A stretch of DNA of 5,011 bases from Chloroflexota bacterium. Its GTDB lineage: Bacteria > Chloroflexota > Dehalococcoidia > GIF9 > AB-539-J10. This document shows positions 1-5,011 of this stretch, one piece after another; within the stretch, counting starts at the first letter, position 1, and every line of letters starts with the position of its first letter. The position numbers and the translations under genes were made by a program. The stretch covers positions 1 to 5,011 of the forward strand of contig JADFUZ010000031.1 of NCBI GenBank assembly GCA_015222295.1, read 5' to 3'. The notes beneath the pieces are model-generated. The model saw nothing but the letters and a program-made list of their open reading frames with translations, searched no databases and was not told where the DNA came from.

Positions 1-241
1 CACGGTTGTCTCCGGTGAACTCACCGATGCGCGATACCACGTAGTCGATATCAGCACGGTCGACTTCGTTGGCACTGATAATCAGCTCCCGGTGGGGAAA
101 GCGGACTTCAGGAGGACGCCCCAGGTCCATGACCACCTCCAGCAGTTCGCTACAGTCAGATTCCCGGTAGAGGGGTTCACGGATGCGAGGGGGCAAAACG
201 TCGAGTAGTGCTTCCAGATCGTCGGCGACTATTCTCTGCAA
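1..241 (-). CDS. R3H-domain AAA ATPase (SpoIIIAA/Ycf45-like), N-terminal fragment
   Basis: This is an open frame of 80 codons running off the left edge of the window, so only the N-terminus is present. The visible part has the signature I associate with the Ycf45/SpoIIIAA-like R3H ATPases of cyanobacteria and Chloroflexi: an early ADDLEALLDVLPPRIRE segment (about residues 6-22), then LLEVVMDLGRPPEVRF (33-48), and DIDYVVSRIGEFTGDNR at the end. In that family a RecA/AAA-type P-loop ATPase domain and a single-stranded nucleic-acid-binding R3H domain follow; both would lie outside the window. Cellular role is poorly defined. The start is taken as TTG at 241, because no ATG or GTG lies suitably upstream and homologs begin just before the DDLE segment. 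Its Shine-Dalgarno is weak (AGAGG about 15 bases upstream). It begins 8 bases after the pdxS stop, which suggests co-transcription and perhaps translational coupling. Family call is fairly confident; start codon is uncertain. Confidence 0.8.
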   Translation of the reverse strand, partial: MQRIVADDLEALLDVLPPRIREPLYRESDCSELLEVVMDLGRPPEVRFPHRELIISANEVDRADIDYVVSRIGEFTGDNR

Positions 242-249
242 ACGCGTTA

Positions 250-1131
250 TTACCAGCCTCTGGTGGCCAATAGCTCTTGCGGTGGTATGGCTCCTATCTC
301 CAGCCCGGGCATAGCTGCCCCCAGGCCCTTGGATACCTCGGCGATAATGGATGGGTCCTGGTAGTGAGTTGTGGCTTTGACTACGGCCTGGGCCATGGCT
401 GGAGGGTCACTTGACTTGAAGATGCCCGAGCCAACGAATACTCCGTCGGCGCCTAGCTGCATCATCAGAGCAGCGTCGGCGGGCGTGGCTACGCCACCGG
501 CGGCAAAGTTCACCACCGGCAGCTTTCCTGTATCGTGCAGTTCCAGCACTAACTCGAGGGGAGCACCAATGGCTTTGGCCTCCGCCCCCAGCTCCTCCTT
601 GGGCAGAGCCTGCAACCTGCGAATCCCGTCCTGGACTGCTCTCATGTGCCTCACGGCCTCGACGATGTTTCCTGTTCCCGCTTCACCCTTTGTCCTGATC
701 ATAGCCGCTCCCTCTGCGATACGGCGCAGTGCCTCGCCCAGGTCGCGGCAGCCACAGACGAAGGGGACCTTGAAATCGTGCTTCCAGACGTGGTGGCTTT
801 CATCGGCTGGGGTCAGCACTTCGGACTCATCCAGGAAGTCACAGCCCAGAGCCTCCAGCAATTGGGCTTCCACGAAATGCCCGATGCGGCACTTTGCCAT
901 CACCGGAACGCTCACGGTATCCATTATGGCCAGGATTACGGACGGATCGGCCATCCGGGCTACGCCGCCAGCGGCCCGGATATCTGAGGGGACACGCTCC
1001 AACGCCATAACGGCGCAGGCGCCAGCGTCTTGCGCAATCTTGGCCTGCTCCGGGTTGACCACATCCATGATCACCCCACCTTTCAGCATCTGGGCCAGTC
1101 CGGTCTTCGTCTTCCAGGTACTCTTCTCCAT
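250..1131 (-). CDS. pdxS: Pyridoxal 5'-phosphate synthase, PdxS (Pdx1) subunit
   Basis: PdxS makes pyridoxal 5'-phosphate from ribose 5-phosphate, glyceraldehyde 3-phosphate and ammonia (the DXP-independent vitamin B6 pathway). It is a cytosolic (beta/alpha)8 barrel forming dodecamers, with ammonia normally supplied by the glutaminase PdxT. The 293-residue product matches the usual length and begins with the typical MEKSTWKTKTGLAQMLKGG. Catalytic residues are in place: Asp23 in IMDVVNP, Lys80 in PVMAKCRIGH and Lys148 in MIRTKGEAGTG, each one position earlier than in the Bacillus enzyme. The phosphate-binding loops NFAAGGVATPADAA and GADGVFVGSGIF are also visible. The frame stays open upstream to a TTG at 1176 and contains a GTG at 1140, but ATG at 1131 gives the family's normal N-terminus. 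A candidate promoter lies just upstream. No pdxT is next to it within the window; the next gene is an R3H ATPase. The identification is very secure. Confidence 0.97.
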   Translation of the reverse strand: MEKSTWKTKTGLAQMLKGGVIMDVVNPEQAKIAQDAGACAVMALERVPSDIRAAGGVARMADPSVILAIMDTVSVPVMAKCRIGHFVEAQLLEALGCDFLDESEVLTPADESHHVWKHDFKVPFVCGCRDLGEALRRIAEGAAMIRTKGEAGTGNIVEAVRHMRAVQDGIRRLQALPKEELGAEAKAIGAPLELVLELHDTGKLPVVNFAAGGVATPADAALMMQLGADGVFVGSGIFKSSDPPAMAQAVVKATTHYQDPSIIAEVSKGLGAAMPGLEIGAIPPQELLATRGW

Positions 1132-1147
1132 ATCACTCACTGTCAAT

Positions 1148-1176
1148 AGTATAGGCCATGTACGAGGCAAAATCAA
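1148..1176 (-). promoter_or_regulatory. Candidate sigma70-type promoter for pdxS
   Basis: On the minus strand a TTGATT (-35, positions 1171-1176; four of six consensus bases) is followed after exactly 17 bases by TATACT (-10, positions 1148-1153; five of six). It sits in the 58-base gap between the small upstream gene and pdxS. Initiation would be expected near 1141, leaving a leader of only about 10 bases before the ATG at 1131, with a weak GAGTGAT-like ribosome site. This would let pdxS and the R3H gene be expressed independently of the acyl-CoA genes. It is a pattern match only; transcription start data would be needed. Confidence 0.4.
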
Positions 1177-1189
1177 AGAACGAGAGGCG

Positions 1190-1375
1190 TCAAGGATTTG
1201 CTCTTGTTTCTTCGATTTCTCTTTCCACCTCCTTGATTTCCTCCTCCAGCTCTTTCTTGTAGTCCTCGAGCATGCCGAGATACTCCTCTTTGCTGGGAAG
1301 CGCCCTTGGCTTGTGGAAATAGTAGCCGTAAGGGGGAAGCCCGAAGTAGAACCTCCAGGTTCCTCTGCGCGACAT
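1190..1375 (-). CDS. Small DUF5320-like protein with C-terminal coiled coil
   Basis: This is a 61-residue protein of unknown function. Residues 1-25 are rich in aromatic residues, glycine and proline (WRFYFGLPPYGYYFHKP). Residues 28-58 form a charged heptad-like helix beginning SKEEYLGMLEDYKKELEEE, which predicts a coiled coil. This two-part layout resembles small DUF5320-annotated proteins that I recall from Dehalococcoidia and anaerobic Firmicutes; that assignment is from memory and moderate. There are no cysteines, signal peptide or membrane segment. The strongest evidence that it is real is a near-consensus Shine-Dalgarno (GGAGGTGAG, 1381-1389) five bases before the ATG, together with a sensible amphipathic C-terminus ending in TGA. 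An overlapping frame on the same strand gives a low-complexity Arg/Gly product and is its shadow. It lies between the thiolase and pdxS genes; no functional link to either can be read from the sequence. Confidence 0.75.
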   Translation of the reverse strand: MSRRGTWRFYFGLPPYGYYFHKPRALPSKEEYLGMLEDYKKELEEEIKEVEREIEETRANP

Positions 1376-1380
1376 CTCTA

Positions 1381-1389
1381 CTCACCTCC
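1381..1389 (-). promoter_or_regulatory. Strong ribosome binding site of the small DUF5320-like gene
   Basis: The minus strand reads GGAGGTGAG, close to the full anti-Shine-Dalgarno complement, then five bases (TAGAG) before the ATG at 1375. It is the best ribosome site in the window and fixes both the start and the reality of the 61-residue gene. Its 5' side is only a few bases from the 3' arm of the GC-rich hairpin at 1393-1424. Confidence 0.8.
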
Positions 1390-1392
1390 TCT

Positions 1393-1424
1393 CCCTCGCC
1401 GGGTCGAGACCGGGTGGGCGAGGG
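1393..1424 (-). repeat. GC-rich inverted repeat (hairpin) in the thiolase/DUF5320-like intergenic region
   Basis: An 8-base perfect inverted repeat, CCCTCGCC (1393-1400) and GGCGAGGG (1417-1424), encloses a second perfect palindromic core, GGTCGAGACC (1402-1411). The two nested stems are separated by an asymmetric internal loop. In the minus-strand transcript the hairpin lies about 30 bases after the thiolase stop and 3 bases before the Shine-Dalgarno of the next gene. It has no U-run after it in that direction, so it is not a classical intrinsic terminator for the operon. A transcript-stabilising or processing hairpin, a translational control element, or a dispersed intergenic repeat are all possible. 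Confidence 0.6.
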
Positions 1425-1454
1425 TTATTTCAGGACCGGCTGTGATACGGGTCG

Positions 1455-2645
1455 CTACGACTTCTCGTTACCAACAATGATGGCGCTGACGCTGGCTGAG
1501 GCCGGGGTGCCGCCCAGGTTGTGAGTCAGGCCGAGCCTGGGGTTCTTGACCTGGCGCGGGCCGGCCTTGTCTTGAAGCTGCTTGTACACTTCATACATCA
1601 TCCTCAGCCCGCTGGCGCCGATGGGATGGCCGAAACACTTCAGTCCGCCATCGGTGTTGACCGGGAGTCCCCCTTCGAGAGAGAAGAAACCACTGGCCAC
1701 ATCCTCGGGCGCCTTGCCCCTCGGGCTGAACTGGAGGTCCCCCATTATCACCAGCTCGGTGATGGAAAAGCAATCGTGGACTTCGGCTACACTTATCTCC
1801 TTACGTGGGTTGTCTATGCCTGCCTCGGCGTAGGCTGCCCTGCCAGCCCGAACGGTCTCTTCCACGTGGACCCAATCGTAGGCAGGATTCATGTAGCCCT
1901 CGAATGGCCCCACGCTGATTTGAAGAGCCTTTACATATATGGGGTCGGCTCTGAAGTCCTTCGCCACATCAGCGCGCGTTACGATGGCGGCGGCAGCGCC
2001 GTCGCTGACGCCACAGCAGTCATACAGGCCGAGGGGCCAGGCAATTATGGGCGCCTTCAACACCTGCTCCACTGTGATCTCGTTGTGGAAGTGCGCCTTC
2101 GGAGCCAGCGAGCCGTTGTGGTGATTCTTGACCGCAATCTGCCCTATGATTCTCTTCCCCTCCTCCGGGCCCAGGCCGTATTTCTCGAAATACTTCGTTG
2201 CCATCATGGCAAAGTGCCCTGGGGGGCTGTAAGTCCTGGTGCGGTACGTGTTGAGCTGGCGCCGGAACAGCTCGAAATCGGGGAGGCCGCTATATCCCGA
2301 GTCCTTCAGTTTCTCCACGCCGACAGCCAGCGCAATGTCGCACGCACCGCAGGCTACGGCATAGCAAGCATTTCTAAGAGCATCTGACCCGGTGGCGCAG
2401 GCGTTTTCCACCCTGGTCACAGGAATGTAGTCCAGCTTGAGGGGACGCGCCAGCGATTGGCCGGTCACGTCTGTGACGTAGGTCCCGTACCATGCCGCCC
2501 CGACGTCCCTGGGTTCTATTCCTGCGTCCTCGTAGGCTTCGTAGGCAGCGTCCACTATCATGTCATCGGCGCTCTTGTCCCAGTTCTCTCCGAACTTGGT
2601 ACAACCCATGCCAATTATGGCGACTTTATCCCTGATGCTTTCCAT
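1455..2645 (-). CDS. SCP2-type thiolase (acetyl-CoA acetyltransferase family)
   Basis: This 396-residue thiolase-superfamily enzyme is of the SCP2/archaeal acetoacetyl-CoA thiolase type. It should cleave a 3-ketoacyl-CoA with CoA, or condense two acyl-CoAs. The nucleophile is Cys83 in the motif VENACATGSDAL. The other active-site blocks are His290 in VHDCFSITEL (typical of the SCP2/DUF35-partnered group), His340 in CFGHPIGASG and the late HNLGG loop at about 375-379. All are intact, so it looks catalytically competent. It has no obvious Zn-ribbon of its own; thiolases of this type commonly need a DUF35 partner, which is supplied by the C-terminal domain of the gene 28 bases upstream. GGAGGAG (2653-2659) lies seven bases before the ATG. 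The chain length and structure of the substrate cannot be read from the sequence; the adjacent hydroxyacyl-CoA dehydrogenase suggests fatty or branched acyl-CoA beta-oxidation or its reverse. The family is secure; exact reaction is uncertain. Confidence 0.92.
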   Translation of the reverse strand: MESIRDKVAIIGMGCTKFGENWDKSADDMIVDAAYEAYEDAGIEPRDVGAAWYGTYVTDVTGQSLARPLKLDYIPVTRVENACATGSDALRNACYAVACGACDIALAVGVEKLKDSGYSGLPDFELFRRQLNTYRTRTYSPPGHFAMMATKYFEKYGLGPEEGKRIIGQIAVKNHHNGSLAPKAHFHNEITVEQVLKAPIIAWPLGLYDCCGVSDGAAAAIVTRADVAKDFRADPIYVKALQISVGPFEGYMNPAYDWVHVEETVRAGRAAYAEAGIDNPRKEISVAEVHDCFSITELVIMGDLQFSPRGKAPEDVASGFFSLEGGLPVNTDGGLKCFGHPIGASGLRMMYEVYKQLQDKAGPRQVKNPRLGLTHNLGGTPASASVSAIIVGNEKS

Positions 2646-2673
2646 TCTCGTTCTCCTCCTCTCCTTTCCTGGC

Positions 2674-4092
2674 CTATCGCGCCGGTCGGCATTTCCACCA
2701 ATACGTGTAGAAGCCGCCTATATACCGAAGTTGCCGGAATGTCATCTCAACCGGCATGCCTATCTTGACCTCGTCGGGGTCCCTGTCCGTCATGTCACAC
2801 GTTATCCGGCCACCTTCAGGAAAATCAACCGCCACTATCGTGTTCGGTGGGTCGGCGCTGATGCCCATGTTGTCGTGACTGAAAGTAACCACCGTCCCCA
2901 CTCTGTCGGCAAAAGAGTAGTCGTCAAACTCGTCCTTGGCCTGGCACACCATGCACACCCGCTGCGCCGGGTACTGCGCAGCCCCGCATTTCCGGCACTT
3001 GACGCCGTGCAGCGTCAGTCCGCTCGTGTTGTCTCTCCACAGCGCCACTGGAGAAGGTTGCTCCATGGGTGCGGTTGCCGGCGGTTCGAGCTGGATAAGG
3101 TCGCGCCAGCGCAGATACTTCTCGTACGTGGAAATCATCAGCTTGGATTTCAGACAATCCGCCATTCGCCGTTTCGGCTTTAGTCTCCCTATCTCTGCTG
3201 TAGCAGTGAGGAAGAAAACGTCGGCTCCATTGCCGTAGCTGGCGAGGAGCATCCGGTCTCCTGCCCGGGCATCTTCCAGGGCTGCCACCAGGGACATAAG
3301 CGGCAGGGCCGTGCCGGTGTCGCCAATCTGCGCATAGAAGCCGTCCTGTACTTGAGTCGCCGCATCAAAGCCCAGCCTTTTGGCTACCGACGCGAGCTGG
3401 CGCGAATCAGGAGCATAGAGGATAGCTTTGCTGAAATCCTTCGGGGTCAGGCCGCTCTTCTGCAAAGCAGCCGCGACTGCTTGCGGGACTACTCTGCCAT
3501 GCCCATGCTCACGAATGAAGCGACCCTCCCATGAATGAACGAACGCATCCCTGTCGGACCGGTACACATCTATGATTTCATCACAAGTGGTGTATGTAGC
3601 ATCGATTGTCGCCGCGACCTCCGTCTTGCCGATGAGCACGGCCGCCGCTCCGTCCCCAAGAGACATCTCGCTGCTTCCGTTGGGCATGCCCAGGCGGCAA
3701 TCGGCGGCGCAGACCAGGACAGTGCTCAGGGAGCCGCTGTTAACGGCATCCATGGCTGCTTTCATGGCGTTCGTTCCCGCCCGCAGGGTACCGGCGACGT
3801 CCAGGGTAAATGCTTCGTTGCCCAGACCCAGCACTGTGGCTATGGTAGCGGCAGCCTGTTTCTCCCTGTAGGGCGACGTCGTAGAAGCGAAATACAATCC
3901 CTCGATGCTCCTGGGGTCAATGCCCGCAATGCAGTTCCTGGCTGCGGCTACGGCCATGGTCAGGCTATCCTCGTCATAGTTGGCTACGGCTTTCTCCCCG
4001 GGCGAAGCAGCACTGCCCCAGGCTTTGGCAATCTCTGCCCGACTGAGGCGATGCAACGGGACATATCCTGCGCACGACACAACTCCTACCAT
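2674..4092 (-). CDS. HMG-CoA-synthase-like protein fused to C-terminal DUF35 (Zn ribbon/OB-fold)
   Basis: The 472-residue protein has two parts. Residues 1-300 have the HMG-CoA-synthase/KAS III thiolase-like fold in archaeal style: N-terminal MVGVVSCAGYVPLHRL, a DEDSLTMAVAAARNCI helix, MSLGDGAAAVLIG (143-155) and GDTGTALPL (257-265). After a linker (about 301-355), residues 360-472 form a DUF35 domain: a rubredoxin-like zinc ribbon with Cys366, Cys369, Cys380 and Cys383, then an OB-fold ending in the typical aromatic FYTYWWKCRP. DUF35 normally bridges HMG-CoA synthase and thiolase and binds acyl-CoA; here it is covalently attached. The catalytic Glu, Cys and His of true HMG-CoA synthases align, by eye, with Thr71, Leu103 and Tyr226, so canonical synthase activity is doubtful. 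I recall similar fused proteins in other bacteria, often labelled HMG-CoA synthase. GG-rich ribosome sites precede ATG 4092. The fold and domains are secure; function is unknown. Confidence 0.88.
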   Translation of the reverse strand: MVGVVSCAGYVPLHRLSRAEIAKAWGSAASPGEKAVANYDEDSLTMAVAAARNCIAGIDPRSIEGLYFASTTSPYREKQAAATIATVLGLGNEAFTLDVAGTLRAGTNAMKAAMDAVNSGSLSTVLVCAADCRLGMPNGSSEMSLGDGAAAVLIGKTEVAATIDATYTTCDEIIDVYRSDRDAFVHSWEGRFIREHGHGRVVPQAVAAALQKSGLTPKDFSKAILYAPDSRQLASVAKRLGFDAATQVQDGFYAQIGDTGTALPLMSLVAALEDARAGDRMLLASYGNGADVFFLTATAEIGRLKPKRRMADCLKSKLMISTYEKYLRWRDLIQLEPPATAPMEQPSPVALWRDNTSGLTLHGVKCRKCGAAQYPAQRVCMVCQAKDEFDDYSFADRVGTVVTFSHDNMGISADPPNTIVAVDFPEGGRITCDMTDRDPDEVKIGMPVEMTFRQLRYIGGFYTYWWKCRPAR

Positions 4093-4153
4093 GTTTCCTT
4101 TTTCTCCTTCCTCTCTTTCCCGGGTAAGCTTGCCTGCCTTCGTCAGAAGTAAT

Positions 4154-5008
4154 CTACTTCTCGTAGTCGTAGAAGCCTTTTCCCGTCTTGCGTCCCAGAT
4201 GGCCCAGGGCGATCATCTTCTTCAGCAGTGGCGGTGGAAGGTATGCCGGGTCCTTCAGCTCCTCATATACGGCCATGCAGGCATGATAGTGGACGTCAAG
4301 CCCAACGAAGTCCATAAGCGTGAACGGGCCCATCGGGTAGTTCAAGCCCAGGACCGTAGCCTGATCTATGTCCTCCTTGGACGCCAGGCCCGCTTCCAGG
4401 GCGCGCAGAGCGACCAGCGTGTAGGGCAAGTACAGGCGATTGACGATAAAGCCGGGGACATCCTGGCACACGACCGGCGTCTTGCCAACGGACCGCCCGA
4501 ACTCCTGTCCCGTGGCAACGGTGTCATCATCCGAGCAGATGGTGCGCACCACTTCTACCAGCTTCATGACCGGGACGGGACTGAAGAAATGAAGACCGAT
4601 CACCTTCTCAGGCCGCCTGGTCATCGCCGCCATATCGGTAACCGACAGGCACGAAGTGTTGCTTGCCAGGATGGCGTGGGGTGGGCAGACTCCGTCCAGA
4701 GCGGAGAAGACCTTCTTCTTCTCGTCCAGGTTCTCAATCACTGCCTCGATGATCAGGTCGCAGTTGCTGAAAGCGTTCATGTCGGTCGTGCCCTTTATGC
4801 GTGAAAGAGCCGCAGCCCTATCCTCTTCGGTGGCCTTGCCTTTCTTGACCGCCTTCTCCGTCGATGCCTCTATCCGGGCGATGCCTTTCTTCAGCAGCTC
4901 TGAGGTCGGTTCTAATACCAGCACGTCGTAGCCGGAACGGCCACTGACCTCCGCGATACCCGAGCCCATCAAGCCGCAACCCACTATGCCTATTCTCTTG
5001 ATCTCCAT
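4154..5008 (-). CDS. 3-hydroxyacyl-CoA dehydrogenase (3-hydroxybutyryl-CoA dehydrogenase type)
   Basis: This 284-residue stand-alone enzyme interconverts 3-hydroxyacyl-CoA and 3-ketoacyl-CoA with NAD(P). The N-terminal Rossmann fold shows GIVGCGLMGSG (Gly10, Gly12, Gly15), with Glu33 at the end of the second strand, which favours NAD. The catalytic set is complete and correctly spaced: Ser119 in ASNTS, His140 in GLHFFSPVP, Glu152 in KLVEVV and Asn190 in PGFIVNRL. The C-terminal dimerisation domain has YPMGPFTLMDFVGLDV and the usual LGRKTGKGFYDY end. Length matches Hbd/PaaH/MmgB-type single-domain enzymes, not the large FadB fusion. It is the first gene of the cluster seen here, 61 bases ahead of the HMGCS-like/DUF35 gene, and its product would feed the thiolase. 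Only three bases precede the ATG, so its ribosome site and any promoter are outside the window. Whether it is really hbd (C4) or acts on other chain lengths cannot be decided. Confidence 0.95.
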   Translation of the reverse strand: MEIKRIGIVGCGLMGSGIAEVSGRSGYDVLVLEPTSELLKKGIARIEASTEKAVKKGKATEEDRAAALSRIKGTTDMNAFSNCDLIIEAVIENLDEKKKVFSALDGVCPPHAILASNTSCLSVTDMAAMTRRPEKVIGLHFFSPVPVMKLVEVVRTICSDDDTVATGQEFGRSVGKTPVVCQDVPGFIVNRLYLPYTLVALRALEAGLASKEDIDQATVLGLNYPMGPFTLMDFVGLDVHYHACMAVYEELKDPAYLPPPLLKKMIALGHLGRKTGKGFYDYEK

Positions 5009-5011
5009 GTC

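Noticed and set aside
1132..1176. Upstream TTG (1176) or GTG (1140) start for pdxS
   Set aside because: These add residues absent from the family's usual N-terminus, and the TTG coincides with the proposed -35 hexamer; ATG at 1131 gives the standard length of 293 residues.
1173..1385. Alternative 70-codon minus-strand frame overlapping the small DUF5320-like gene
   Set aside because: Its GTG start lies inside the Shine-Dalgarno of the other frame, and the product is Arg/Gly/Asn-rich without structure, whereas the 61-codon frame has an ATG at ideal spacing and a clear coiled coil.
1393..1430. Intrinsic terminator on the plus strand (hairpin followed by TTATTT)
   Set aside because: No plus-strand gene is present to terminate and the T-run is short and interrupted, so I record it only as an inverted repeat.
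371..1480. Long plus-strand open frame of 369 codons opposite pdxS
   Set aside because: It is the antisense shadow of pdxS; its product is a low-complexity Ser/Ala/Pro-rich sequence with no recognisable domain, while the minus strand encodes a textbook PdxS with all catalytic residues.
1521..2387. Plus-strand open frame of 288 codons opposite the thiolase
   Set aside because: Antisense shadow: the opposing frame carries complete thiolase motifs and this one shows no family signature.
2674..4092. Assignment as a genuine mevalonate-pathway HMG-CoA synthase (mvaS)
   Set aside because: The expected catalytic Cys, Glu and His are not seen at their aligned positions and no mevalonate gene is visible, so no gene symbol was given.
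3535..4804. Overlapping plus-strand open frames (about 205 and 274 codons)
   Set aside because: They lie opposite the HMGCS-like and hydroxyacyl-CoA dehydrogenase genes, have no recognisable domains, and span the intergenic gap between two real minus-strand genes.

Overview
The window is about 5 kb of moderately GC-rich bacterial DNA. Every gene I can support lies on the minus strand, so the transcript runs from high to low coordinates. The combination suggests a Chloroflexota (Dehalococcoidia-like) bacterium: a PdxS-type vitamin B6 gene, a cyanobacterial/Chloroflexi-style R3H-ATPase with a GDNR-type N-terminus, a small tyrosine/proline plus coiled-coil protein, and a hydroxymethylglutaryl-CoA-synthase-like protein fused to DUF35. 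This assignment rests on remembered family resemblance, not a search.

Right half (about 5008 to 1455) is an acyl-CoA cluster in transcription order: a 3-hydroxyacyl-CoA (3-hydroxybutyryl-CoA type) dehydrogenase, a 472-residue HMG-CoA-synthase-fold protein with a C-terminal zinc-ribbon/OB-fold DUF35 domain, and an SCP2-type thiolase. Gaps are 61 and 28 bases and each downstream gene has a purine-rich ribosome binding site, which fits one operon. The dehydrogenase would oxidise (or form) a 3-hydroxyacyl-CoA and the thiolase would cleave (or form) the 3-ketoacyl-CoA. The thiolase/HMGCS/DUF35 set mirrors the archaeal acetoacetyl-CoA thiolase-HMG-CoA synthase complex, in which DUF35 bridges the two enzymes. 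Here, however, the HMGCS-like domain appears to lack all three canonical catalytic residues (Glu, Cys, His). A mevalonate role is therefore doubtful, and a scaffold or a different carbon-carbon bond chemistry is more likely.

The middle (about 1454 to 1190) holds a short intergenic region with a strong GC-rich hairpin directly next to a near-perfect Shine-Dalgarno sequence, followed by a 61-residue DUF5320-like small protein.

Left part (about 1176 to 1) has a plausible sigma70-type promoter, then pdxS (the synthase subunit of pyridoxal 5'-phosphate synthase). Eight bases after it comes the N-terminal 80 codons of an R3H/AAA ATPase, cut by the window edge. No pdxT is visible. No RNA gene, mobile element or CRISPR array was found, and no gene-free stretch exceeds 300 bases.
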